A stretch of DNA of 64,000 bases, from contig JANXNI010000028.1 of assembly GCA_025354165.1 (NCBI GenBank), positions 62,001-126,000 of the forward strand. Reading direction: 5' to 3'. Numbering within the stretch: position 1 is the first letter of the stretch; each line of letters begins with the position of its first letter. The notes under the pieces are model-generated. The model did no database searches and was not told where the DNA came from. It worked only from the letters and a program-made list of their open reading frames with translations. This document shows positions 42,600-53,461 of the stretch, in pieces. Made by a program: the position numbers and the translations under genes. Source of the stretch: Burkholderiales bacterium. Its GTDB lineage: Bacteria; Pseudomonadota; Gammaproteobacteria; Burkholderiales; Casimicrobiaceae.

Positions 42600-43192
42600 T
42601 TCAGGTGACTGATAGTTTGCTGCGCCGATGTTTCAACGTGGGTGGTGTCGTCGCTTTTTTCGTGGTCGCGGCGCTTGCGTTTTCGTTTCAGGCGAACGCC
42701 GAAGTCATCAACGTAAAAAGCGCCGTGGTACGCACGCAAGATGATGCCTATGTGATGGACGCGGAGTTCGATTTTGCGCTGACCGCGCCGCTGGAAGAAG
42801 CGTTGGTGCGCGGCACGCCGCTGTACTTCGTGCTCGAAACTGACGTCACACGCAATCGCCCGTACTGGTTTGACGATCATGTGCCATCGCCGTCTTTTGT
42901 GCGCCGCCTCACCTTTGCCGCGCTGACCAACTCCTACCGCGTCGATACCGGTCGAAGCGTCGGCACGCCCAATAGTTACCCGACACTCGACGAGGCGTTG
43001 CGCCAGATTCGGTTGGTGCGTGGCCGCACGCTGATCGACAAGCGAGAGCTGCGCGCGGGAGAGCGCTACGAAGTGTCGCTGCGTCTGAAACTCGACACAA
43101 CGCAGCTGCCAAAACCGTTGCAGGTGAATACGCTGGTGTCGCGTGAATGGACGCTGTCCTCCGACTGGTACCGCGTGGTGGTGACGCCCTAG
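42596..43192 (+). CDS. DUF4390 family exported protein
   Basis: 198 residues, starting with a GTG at 42596 that overlaps the rsmB stop. A signal peptide (RCFNVGGVVAFFVVAALAFSFQANAE) is followed by a strand-rich domain with INVKSAVVRTQDDAYVMDAEFDFALTAPLEEAL and the conserved GTPLYFVLETDVTRNRPYWFDDHV block of DUF4390. The family is found between rsmB and ntrY in Betaproteobacteria, probably periplasmic; its function is not known. Confidence 0.9.
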   Translation: MIQVTDSLLRRCFNVGGVVAFFVVAALAFSFQANAEVINVKSAVVRTQDDAYVMDAEFDFALTAPLEEALVRGTPLYFVLETDVTRNRPYWFDDHVPSPSFVRRLTFAALTNSYRVDTGRSVGTPNSYPTLDEALRQIRLVRGRTLIDKRELRAGERYEVSLRLKLDTTQLPKPLQVNTLVSREWTLSSDWYRVVVTP

Positions 43193-43204
43193 CGGCATGA
43201 AGCT

Positions 43205-45424
43205 ATGAGCAGTTTCGATCCTGTGCCTGATGCTGCCGTAGCCGTCGGCCTGTCGCCGCCACGCTGGATGCGGGTGGCGTGGCTTACGCTCTCAATTGCG
43301 GGCATCGTATTCATCATCGCGCTGGCGACGGCGTCGAGCAATTCACCGTTGTTCACGCGTTACTACACCGAGATTTTGATCGCCAATGCGGCGATCGTGA
43401 TTGGCCTCGCCGTTCTCGTGATCTACCAGATCGTGCTGCTGCTGCGGGCACGTCGCGCGGCCGTGTTTGGCTCCAAACTGACGACCCGCATGATGATGTT
43501 TTTCGCAGTCGTCGCGGTGCTGCCCGGAGCTTTGCTGTATGCGCTGTCGGTGCAATTTTTGTCGTCGTCCATTGAAAGTTTTTTCGATACGCGTATCGAC
43601 AAAGCGCTCGACACCGGCCTGCAATTAGGCCGCTCTGCGCTCACACAACCGCTCAAAGAACTCTCGCGTAAGGCCGAAATCATCGCCTCAACGATGGCTG
43701 GTCTGGATGCCTCTGAAGCACGCGCGCGCCTCGGCAACTTGCGCGATCAGGCCGATCTCGCAAGTGTGTCGCTGCTCTCCGTGAATGGCTCGCTGATCGC
43801 GCAGGCCACCGAGAGTGTCATGGCGTTGCCACCTCCATTGCCGTCGCCGATGGAGTTGCGCCAGGTGCGCTCCGTACAAACCGTGACCTCAATTGAGCCG
43901 GTGGGCGACACGGGATTGCAGCTCAAGGTCATCGCGCCGGTCATTTCGACGGATGGTTCGCCGCTACGGTTATTGATCGTCACGCAGCCCGTTCCAACCG
44001 CTTTGCGCGAACAGACCGAGCGTGTGGAAGCGGGCTATCGCGACTATCAGGATTTGTCGTTTCAGCGTACGGCGCTAAAGCGTCTGTTTGCATTTACATT
44101 GACGCTGGCGCTGATGCTTGCTCTGTTGACGGCACTTGCACTGGCCTCTGTTTTCTCGGAGCGACTGGCGCAACCGCTAGCCCGTCTTGCAGACGGCACG
44201 CGTGCTGTAGCCGATGGTGACTTCTCGCGCAAGCAGCCGGTCGAAGGACGAGATGAACTGGCGGTGTTGACGCAATCGTTCAACACTATGACGTCGCAAT
44301 TGGCTGAAGCGCGGGACCGCGACATGGTTAATCGGCGCGAGATAGAAACGACCAATCTCTATCTGGAAAGCGTGCTCAAAAACCTGAACGCAGGCGTGCT
44401 GGTATTCACCGATGATTTTGTGTTGCGGGTGGCGAATGCGGCGGCAGCGGTGATCCTGCAGGCGCGCATTGACGAGCGCGTGGGCGAACCGCTGGGGCAA
44501 TGGCCAAAGGCAGAACCAGCGCTCGCGACCTTTGCCGAGATCGTGGCGCGCAACTTTGCCGCCGTTGGCGAGAGTGATTGGCAACGCGAACAGGAACTGA
44601 TGGTCGGCGGTATTGCGCGCACCTTCATTCTGCGCGGCGCACGGCGCGTGGTGGCGGACGTGGGCGCGCGCATTGTGGTGTTTGATGATGTGACCGAAGT
44701 GTTGCAGGCGCAGCGCGACACGGCGTGGGCCGAAGTGGCACGACGACTGGCGCATGAAATCAAAAATCCGTTGACGCCGATTCAACTCTCGGCCGAACGG
44801 CTGGAGATGAAGCTGGTGCCGAGGCTCGGCGAAACCGATGCGGCGGTATTGCGCCGCGGCACGCAGACCATCGTCAATCAGGTCACCGCCATGAAAAACA
44901 TGGTGAATGATTTTGCAATTTATGCGCGTCGCCCGCGTCCCGGTAGCTTGCTGGCGGTGGATGTTGAAGCGCTGCTCAAAGAAACGCTGGAGTTGTACGC
45001 GTCCTACCCGGTGAAATTGACTTTGAACTGGCGAGGCAATGAGCGCTACATTCACGGCGAGGCCACCCGGTTGCGCCAGATCGTACATAACCTGATGCAA
45101 AACGCCGTAGACGCTTGCGTGGATCGGCCAGATGGGCACGTAACCGTCGACGCACAAGCCCGGGATGTCGTGGGAAATCCCGGCGAGCGCGAGCTAGTAC
45201 TGCGATTCTGCGACAATGGCGTTGGATTCTCTGACACCGTCAAGCAGCGCGCCTTTGAGCCGTACGTGACGACCAAACCGAAGGGCACGGGCTTAGGCCT
45301 TGCCATCGTGAAAAAGATTATCGATGAACACAAAGGCCGCATCACTGTTGACAACGCGCCGCAAGGCGGCGCAGTGGTCACCGTCGTGTTTCCGTTAGAG
45401 GCGCTGGAGAAAATAGACCCTTGA
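43205..45424 (+). CDS. ntrY: NtrY-like membrane sensor histidine kinase
   Basis: 739 residues. Membrane segments near residues 20-45, 55-80, 95-115 and about 290-315 enclose a periplasmic sensor region. A HAMP domain follows (LAQPLARLADGTRAVADGDFS), then a PAS domain (NLNAGVLVFTDDFVLRVANAAAAVILQ), a HisKA with H-box EVARRLAHEIKNPLTPIQLSAERL, and an ATPase with NLMQNAVDAC, RFCDNGVGF and KGTGLGLAIVKKIIDEH. It autophosphorylates on His and passes phosphate to NtrX. Starts 12 bp after the DUF4390 gene; the ntrX TTG overlaps its stop. Confidence 0.95.
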   Translation: MSSFDPVPDAAVAVGLSPPRWMRVAWLTLSIAGIVFIIALATASSNSPLFTRYYTEILIANAAIVIGLAVLVIYQIVLLLRARRAAVFGSKLTTRMMMFFAVVAVLPGALLYALSVQFLSSSIESFFDTRIDKALDTGLQLGRSALTQPLKELSRKAEIIASTMAGLDASEARARLGNLRDQADLASVSLLSVNGSLIAQATESVMALPPPLPSPMELRQVRSVQTVTSIEPVGDTGLQLKVIAPVISTDGSPLRLLIVTQPVPTALREQTERVEAGYRDYQDLSFQRTALKRLFAFTLTLALMLALLTALALASVFSERLAQPLARLADGTRAVADGDFSRKQPVEGRDELAVLTQSFNTMTSQLAEARDRDMVNRREIETTNLYLESVLKNLNAGVLVFTDDFVLRVANAAAAVILQARIDERVGEPLGQWPKAEPALATFAEIVARNFAAVGESDWQREQELMVGGIARTFILRGARRVVADVGARIVVFDDVTEVLQAQRDTAWAEVARRLAHEIKNPLTPIQLSAERLEMKLVPRLGETDAAVLRRGTQTIVNQVTAMKNMVNDFAIYARRPRPGSLLAVDVEALLKETLELYASYPVKLTLNWRGNERYIHGEATRLRQIVHNLMQNAVDACVDRPDGHVTVDAQARDVVGNPGERELVLRFCDNGVGFSDTVKQRAFEPYVTTKPKGTGLGLAIVKKIIDEHKGRITVDNAPQGGAVVTVVFPLEALEKIDP

Positions 45425-46692
45425 TCGCACCCACCGAAATTCTGGTCGTCGACGACGAAATTGGCATCCGCGAGTTGCTGCACGAGATCCTCGAAGACGA
45501 AGGCTTTGTTGTTCGCCTCGCCGAGAACGCGGCTGCCGCACGCGCAATGCGGCTCAAACATACGCCTTCACTGATTCTGCTCGACATCTGGATGCCCGAT
45601 GCGGATGGCGTGACACTATTGAAAGAGTGGAAAGCGGCGGGACTACTCACCATGCCTGTGGTCATGCTTTCGGGTCATGCGACGATTGAAACAGCGGTGG
45701 AAGCGACGCGTATTGGTGCGTTCGATTTTCTGGAAAAGCCGATTGGTTTGCAGAAGCTTTTGTCCACGGTTCAACGTGCGCTCAAGGTCGGGCACGCCAA
45801 GCGCAGCAGCAGTATTAATCTCGGAGAAATTGGGCAGAGTCAAGCGATCACCGATCTGCGGGCGCGGCTTGAGTCGCTGATCAATGAGCGGCGGACGGTG
45901 CTGCTCACTGGCGAAGTCGGCGTTGGTTTCATCGAGTGCGCACGTGCGCTGCACGAAACCAATACGCCCTGGTTGACGCTTGAGAGTGGCCAGCGCCTGA
46001 TCAGCTCGCCACTGGAAATTCTTGAGAGCGCACGCAGCGGCACGTTGTTTTGCCCCGAGGTCGCGCTGCTGTCACGCAGCGAGCAGCGGTCGCTCGCGTT
46101 CATGATCGGCAAGACTAGCGCTTACGGGGTTCGCATCGTGTGTGCGAGCAGCGAGCCCTTGGGTCAGCTCTCAGGCGAAGGCCGTTTTGATCCAAATTTA
46201 TTTGCGCTGTTGTCGTCGAGCACGGTGGTGATTCCGCCGCTGCGTGCGCGTCGCGCCGACTTACCGGGGTTGATCGAGCGCTGTGCGCTGGCGTTCTCGG
46301 TGGATGCTCCGGCACGGCTGTCAGCGGAAGTGCGTCAGTTGCTGGAATCCGCACCGTGGCCAGGCAATCTGATTCAGTTGCAGAGCGTGTTGTCGAGTCT
46401 TTTGCTTTCGAGTAACGACGACATTACGGTCGATCACCTGCAAGCGATTCTCGGTGATTTGCGCGATACCTCCGCGCCTGAGCGGCCCGCGTTGCCACCG
46501 GAGTTTTTCGAGCTGCCGCTGCGCGAAGCACGCGAGGCATTTGAGCGCGTTTACTTCGAGAATTTGCTGGGTCGTGAGTCGAGCAATATGAGCAGGGTCG
46601 CCGACAAAGCAGGGTTGGAACGCACCCACCTTTATCGCAAGCTCAAGCAGCTCAATATCCGCTTCCCGCGCCGCGTCCCGGTCGCTGTTTAG
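45421..46692 (+). CDS. ntrX: NtrX-like response regulator with degenerate AAA+ domain
   Basis: 423 residues from a TTG at 45421 overlapping the ntrY stop. The receiver domain is normal: VVDDEIGIRELL, phospho-acceptor Asp in LLDIWMPDADG, LSGHATIETAV and the Lys in FDFLEKPI. The central sigma-54-activator domain is decayed: Walker A reads GEVGVGFIE instead of GESGTGKE, the GAFTGA loop is absent, and Walker B reads GTLFCPEV instead of GTLFLDEI, though the PPLRARRADLP block is kept. A Fis-type HTH closes the protein (NMSRVADKAGLERTHLYRKLKQL). It should bind DNA but not remodel sigma-54 by ATP hydrolysis. Confidence 0.92.
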   Translation: MIAPTEILVVDDEIGIRELLHEILEDEGFVVRLAENAAAARAMRLKHTPSLILLDIWMPDADGVTLLKEWKAAGLLTMPVVMLSGHATIETAVEATRIGAFDFLEKPIGLQKLLSTVQRALKVGHAKRSSSINLGEIGQSQAITDLRARLESLINERRTVLLTGEVGVGFIECARALHETNTPWLTLESGQRLISSPLEILESARSGTLFCPEVALLSRSEQRSLAFMIGKTSAYGVRIVCASSEPLGQLSGEGRFDPNLFALLSSSTVVIPPLRARRADLPGLIERCALAFSVDAPARLSAEVRQLLESAPWPGNLIQLQSVLSSLLLSSNDDITVDHLQAILGDLRDTSAPERPALPPEFFELPLREAREAFERVYFENLLGRESSNMSRVADKAGLERTHLYRKLKQLNIRFPRRVPVAV

Positions 46693-46742
46693 CACCTTTT
46701 CCTTAATGTTTTAAGGGCGCTTTGCGAGCGTCCTGATTTGCC

Positions 46743-47627
46743 ATGTCTCGCCGCAGCTGGATTCTGTTCCTCACGCCCGTCCTGATCTGGTCGACGACGT
46801 TTTATGCGATCACCCTGCAGCTCGGTAGCGTGACAACACCGACCTATGCCGTTGGTTTGCGCTTTGGTTGCGCTGCTGCGCTGTTATTTGCGTGGCTGGC
46901 GATCCGCAAGGAACCCATTGCGTTGTCCCTCGGCATGCAAGGCTTGACTGCGATATCGGGGCTTTGCTCGTACGGGATCAGCTATGTACTGACCTATATC
47001 GCGGAGGAGACGATTCCATCGGGGCTGGTGGCGATTGCGTTCACATTGATGGTGTTTTTGACACCCGCGCTGGCGCGTCTGACCTACGGCACGCCGATCA
47101 CGCGCCGCACCTGGCTCGGTGGCAGTCTTGGCTTGCTCGGCGTCGTTCTTTGCTTTCTGCCCGACGTGCTACGCATTGACGTGTCGATGAGCTTTGTTAC
47201 GGGAATGGCTGCAATGGCGGTCGCCGCGCTGGTGTCAAGCATTGGCGCGGTGTGTTCGATGCGCCTCAATTCGCAAAACGTCCCGGTTGTCACGTATACG
47301 GCTTGGGCAATGGCTTACGGTGCTGCGGCTGCGTTCGTCTACGGTGCCCTGTCAGGTCAGTCGCTTCACCTTGACGCAAGACCTTTGTTTTGGGCTGCGT
47401 TCGCCTATTTGGCCTTGCCCGGAACCATTGTCACCTTCCTGAGCTATCTCACGCTGTTGAAGCGTGAGGGCTCGGCGCGCACAATGTACGTCTCGGTGAT
47501 GGCACCGATTGGCGCAGTGATCGTTTCAGTTCTGTGGGAAGACTTCCATCCGCAAGCACTCACTTGGCTTGGAATCGTTGTGGCGCTTGCGGGCGCTTGG
47601 GTGACACTGCAGAGTAGAAAGGCCTGA
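46743..47627 (+). CDS. DMT-superfamily (EamA) permease
   Basis: 294 residues with ten predicted membrane segments in two EamA repeats; the opening ILFLTPVLIWSTTFYAIT and the later VVTYTAWAMAYGAAAAFVYGAL, LALPGTIVTFLSYLTLLKREGSARTMYVSVMAPIGAVIVS are typical. Such carriers export amino acids or metabolites across the inner membrane; the substrate is unknown. It stands between ntrX and dnaA, where many relatives carry rpmH-rnpA-yidC on the other side of dnaA. Confidence 0.9.
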   Translation: MSRRSWILFLTPVLIWSTTFYAITLQLGSVTTPTYAVGLRFGCAAALLFAWLAIRKEPIALSLGMQGLTAISGLCSYGISYVLTYIAEETIPSGLVAIAFTLMVFLTPALARLTYGTPITRRTWLGGSLGLLGVVLCFLPDVLRIDVSMSFVTGMAAMAVAALVSSIGAVCSMRLNSQNVPVVTYTAWAMAYGAAAAFVYGALSGQSLHLDARPLFWAAFAYLALPGTIVTFLSYLTLLKREGSARTMYVSVMAPIGAVIVSVLWEDFHPQALTWLGIVVALAGAWVTLQSRKA

Positions 47628-47667
47628 CTTCCAGCTTTCTAATTCGCGGGATGACGCGGTTTCAGCC

Positions 47668-47676
47668 TGTGGATAA
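47668..47676 (-). promoter_or_regulatory. DnaA box upstream of dnaA
   Basis: TGTGGATAA is an exact copy of the consensus DnaA box read on the minus strand (TTATCCACA). It lies about 120 bp before the dnaA start and probably serves autoregulation. Confidence 0.7.
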
Positions 47677-47794
47677 GTGCTCAGCGACAGTCCTGTTTCG
47701 CGGTAAAATAGCGGGTTAGACGGCGTTTTCTTCGCTGGCTTTTTTTGCCACCACTGCAACGTTTTTGAGTTGCCTCACTTATCGTAAACGCCTC

Positions 47795-49207
47795 ATGTCA
47801 TCGTTCTGGTCCCACTGCTTAAGCCACTTCGAAAGGGAACTTTCGTCGCAGCAGTTCGCGACCTGGTTTCGCGTATTGAGCGCGGAGGAAACCGATTCGA
47901 CCGTCACTGTGATGGCACCTAACGCGTTCATCAGCAAATGGGTGCGTGATCGCTATCTGGGCACCATTGATTCGTTGGCGTCCGCGTATTTTCCAGAGCC
48001 ACACACGATCCGCTTAACCGTTGCGGGTAATAGCCAAAACGCTTTCGTTATTACCGAACCGGCACCTACCGTCGCGTCAGAGCCAGTCGCCGTTATCGCG
48101 GCGTCAAACGGGTCTGTCCCGTCTCAGGAGCTGATTCAACGCTTTCCCTCAAGCACGGCTTCAACGGCAAGTCCTTTCTCGCAAAAAGAATCCACACTCA
48201 ATCCAACGTTTACCTTCGATAGCTTTGTCACGGGTAAGGCCAATCAATTGGCGCGCGCAGCGGCGATGCAAGTCGCCAGCAGCCCCGGCGAAGCCTATAA
48301 CCCGTTATTCATTTACGGCGGTGTTGGTCTGGGCAAAACCCACTTGTTGCAGGCGATTGGCAACGAACTGCTCCGTGAGCGTCCGTTAGCCCGTGTCCGC
48401 TACATCCATGCCGAGCGCTACGTGTCAGATGTGGTGAAGGCGTATCAGAACAAGGCCTGGGACGCGTTCAAACACAGCTACACCTCGCTTGATTTGCTGC
48501 TCATTGACGACATTCAGTTCTTCAACAATAAGAGCAGTACGCAGGAGCAGTTTTTCTATCTGTTCAATGCGCTGACCGAGGCGAAAAAGCAGGTCATCAT
48601 CACGTGCGATACCTACCCAAAGGAAATTGAAGGCATCGAAGATCGCCTCAAGAGCCGATTCAGCTGGGGTTTGACTGTTCAGGTAGAGCCGCCGGAAACC
48701 GAAATGCGCGTGGCGATTTTACTGGCCAAGGCGAAGGAAAGTCGGGTTGAACTGGACGAGCAGGTCGCGTTCTTTATCGCCAAACACATCCGCTCCAATG
48801 TGCGCGAACTTGAAGGTGGTTTGAAGCGCGTGATTGCCTACGCCGGCTTTCACAACGTATCCATCACACCGCAAGTCGCCAAAGAGGCGCTGCGCGACCT
48901 GTTGGCCGTGCAGTCGCGGCAGATCTCGATTGAGAACATCCAGAAGACAGTCGCCGACTACTACAAGATCAAGGTCAGCGACATGCATTCCAAGAAGCGT
49001 TCGCGCATCGTCGCTCGACCGCGTCAGATGGCGATGGCGTTGGCTAAAGAATTGACGCCGATGTCCTTGCCCGAGATCGGACAGAACTTTGGTGGACGTG
49101 ATCATACGACCGTGCTGCATGCCTGTCGGCAGATTGTGTCGCTGCGTGAAAGTACACCGCAGATTCAGCATGATTTCGCGTTTTTGTTACAAGTATTGAG
49201 AAGTTGA
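47795..49207 (+). CDS. dnaA: Chromosomal replication initiator protein DnaA
   Basis: 470 residues. The ATG at 47795 gives the standard N-terminus (SSFWSHCLSHFERELSSQQFATWF); an in-frame TTG at 47765 is less likely. Domain III has Walker A YGGVGLGKTHLLQAI and Walker B LLLIDDIQFF with the arginine finger region RLKSRFSWGL. Domain IV ends with MALAKELTPMSLPEIGQNFGGRDHTTVLHACRQI, the DNA-binding signature. It opens oriC in an ATP-dependent way. Followed by a probable oriC, dnaN and gyrB. Confidence 0.98.
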   Translation: MSSFWSHCLSHFERELSSQQFATWFRVLSAEETDSTVTVMAPNAFISKWVRDRYLGTIDSLASAYFPEPHTIRLTVAGNSQNAFVITEPAPTVASEPVAVIAASNGSVPSQELIQRFPSSTASTASPFSQKESTLNPTFTFDSFVTGKANQLARAAAMQVASSPGEAYNPLFIYGGVGLGKTHLLQAIGNELLRERPLARVRYIHAERYVSDVVKAYQNKAWDAFKHSYTSLDLLLIDDIQFFNNKSSTQEQFFYLFNALTEAKKQVIITCDTYPKEIEGIEDRLKSRFSWGLTVQVEPPETEMRVAILLAKAKESRVELDEQVAFFIAKHIRSNVRELEGGLKRVIAYAGFHNVSITPQVAKEALRDLLAVQSRQISIENIQKTVADYYKIKVSDMHSKKRSRIVARPRQMAMALAKELTPMSLPEIGQNFGGRDHTTVLHACRQIVSLRESTPQIQHDFAFLLQVLRS

Positions 49208-49448
49208 GTTGTGTAGTTGTCTGGTGTTATAAACAGTATTTTGGTGATTTGAAAAAGGTGTTGATAAAGCGATAGCGTTTGTGGATAAGTCTCGAAATGT
49301 CATGCGCAATATTTCTCATCCACAACTCACCCGCTTTCGTTACAGGTCGCTCAACCAGCCTTTGATCGCGCGCAAATCATTGAATTTGTTGTCTTTTTAG
49401 AGTTGTTAACAGCGTCCCCTGCACATTGTTAAATAGGATTACGTATAT
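49208..49448. other. Probable replication origin (oriC) between dnaA and dnaN
   Basis: An AT-rich stretch (49208-49265) is followed by a perfect DnaA box on the minus strand (TGTGGATAA at 49280-49288) and a one-mismatch box (TCATCCACA at 49316-49324); more AT-rich sequence with TTGTTAACA lies around 49400. This fits a DNA-unwinding element beside DnaA boxes in the dnaA-dnaN gap. Only two good boxes are visible, so the exact origin is not certain. Confidence 0.65.
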
Positions 49449-50552
49449 ATGCAATTTAAGAACATACCTCGCGATCTGGTGTTGAAACCTCTTCAGGCCG
49501 TATCCGGCATCGTCGAGCGTCGACAGACGCTACCGATTCTGGCCAACGTTCTGTTTGAGCACAAAGGCAATACGCTGACCACGATTGCGACCGATCTTGA
49601 GTTGCAGATTTCGGCGAAGGTCGAAGTGGCTGACAGTGGCGACCAGTCGATCACCGTGGCCGCGCGCAAATTGCAGGATCTTTTGCGCGCTTTGCCGGAT
49701 ACGAGCGAAGTCTCGCTGGACGCCAAGGACGGAAAGATGGCCGTCAAGGCCGGGAAAAGCCGCTTCAGCCTGCAAACGCTGCCTGCGGCTGACTACCCCC
49801 GCCTGACCATGAGCCAGGAGCAGCTACAGAGCTTCTCGCTGCCGCAGAAGCTATTGAAAGCCACGCTTCGTCTGGTCGAGTTCGCCATGGCGCAGCAGGA
49901 CATCCGGTTCTACCTCAACGGCATGTTGTTCGTGCTGGAGAAAGATCAGCTGGTGTGCGTCGCCACCGACGGCCACCGTCTGAGCTATGCCGTGATGCCG
50001 GTTGAAGGCAACTTCTCGAAACAGGAAATCATCGTTCCCAGAAAAACGGTGATTGAGCTGTCGAAGTTGATGGCGGATAGCGACGAGCCGATCACCATCG
50101 ACATCCTCGCCAATCAGGTTCGTTTCAGCTTCGGCAATATCGAACTCACGAGCAAAGTGATTGACGGCAAATTCCCCGATTACAACCGCGTCATTCCGAC
50201 TTCACACACCAAGCTCATCACCATTGATCGCTTGTTGCTGTTGAGCACGTTACAACGCGCGGCCATTCTCTCGAACGAGCGTTTCCGTGGTGTTCGCGTG
50301 AGCCTGTCGACCGGTGCTTTGAAAATTGCCTGTACCAACAACGAGCAGGAAGAAGCCGAAGAAGAAATCGAAGTTTCCTACGAAGGCAACACGGTCGACA
50401 TCGGTTTCAACATCAATTACCTGCTCGATGCGTTGGCGACGCTTTCATCGAATGAGATCACCATTGCCCTGCAGGATTCCGCAGCAAGCGCACTGTTCAC
50501 CGTGCCCGGTCGCACCGATTTCAAATACGTTGTGATGCCGATGCGGATTTAG
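49449..50552 (+). CDS. dnaN: DNA polymerase III beta subunit (sliding clamp)
   Basis: 367 residues, the usual clamp size. It begins with MQFKNIPRDLVLKPLQAVSGIVERRQTLPIL and contains KSRFSLQTLPAADYPRL, KQEIIVPRKTVIELSKLM and the C-terminal TDFKYVVMPMRI that forms the cleft for binding partners. The dimer encircles DNA and holds the polymerase on it. ATG at 49449 is preceded by GGATT. Last clearly assigned upstream member of the dnaA-dnaN-gyrB block. Confidence 0.98.
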   Translation: MQFKNIPRDLVLKPLQAVSGIVERRQTLPILANVLFEHKGNTLTTIATDLELQISAKVEVADSGDQSITVAARKLQDLLRALPDTSEVSLDAKDGKMAVKAGKSRFSLQTLPAADYPRLTMSQEQLQSFSLPQKLLKATLRLVEFAMAQQDIRFYLNGMLFVLEKDQLVCVATDGHRLSYAVMPVEGNFSKQEIIVPRKTVIELSKLMADSDEPITIDILANQVRFSFGNIELTSKVIDGKFPDYNRVIPTSHTKLITIDRLLLLSTLQRAAILSNERFRGVRVSLSTGALKIACTNNEQEEAEEEIEVSYEGNTVDIGFNINYLLDALATLSSNEITIALQDSAASALFTVPGRTDFKYVVMPMRI

Positions 50553-50564
50553 CCCAAGCGTTAA

Positions 50565-53054
<2,490 letters not shown>

Positions 53055-53062
53055 CCAAAGCA

Positions 53063-53461
53063 GTGACTTACGTCGCTAATCCACAACATCGGAACGCACA
53101 GTTTGCGTTCACTAAATCGCAGTGGACGATCTCCGTGAGCGAGGAGACGTCCTGCTATTCGCTCTCGTTGGCAAAAAACTGGAAGTGCCAAAAATCGCAC
53201 TACTGGGGGATTTACGTAGCCAATGCGCCGGCAACTTCGCTCTTGCCAATAGGTACTTCGACCCCACCGTCTCTCTCCACACTGTACATTGCGAAGTTTG
53301 TTAGCGACAATCAAGTTCAGTGGCATGGCTATCCTGTAGCGCACTGGCTTTCTACCTACGACAAACCGCCGGAGATTGTTGTGACTCAGTGGCGCGACGC
53401 TGGCTACATCAACACCGCTGCCATGAGCCGGATACTAAGGGGAAAAATATGCACTCTTTAA
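53063..53461 (+). CDS. Small conserved-type protein of unknown function (first gene of a two-gene unit)
   Basis: 132 residues from a GTG at 53063, 8 bp after gyrB; no better start is visible. The C-terminal half has VQWHGYPVAHWLSTYDKPPEIV, WRDAGYINTAAMSRILRGKIC, a pattern (HGYP..PPE.V..W...G.I......I.RG..C) I associate with small uncharacterised bacterial proteins; the family name is not known to me. No signal peptide or membrane segment. A different frame is open over 53122-53304, but it lacks these patterns. It overlaps the next gene start by 13 bp, implying translational coupling. Base composition is lower in G+C than neighbouring genes. Confidence 0.6.
   Translation: MTYVANPQHRNAQFAFTKSQWTISVSEETSCYSLSLAKNWKCQKSHYWGIYVANAPATSLLPIGTSTPPSLSTLYIAKFVSDNQVQWHGYPVAHWLSTYDKPPEIVVTQWRDAGYINTAAMSRILRGKICTL

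Noticed and set aside
47685-47715. CGAC plus about 21 bp and AGCGGG before dnaA as another copy
   Set aside because: The GCCC block is replaced and the 5' part does not match.
53122-53304. A 60-codon frame in another phase inside the small gene behind gyrB
   Set aside because: It ends before the conserved HGYP and RGK segments, which lie in the other frame.
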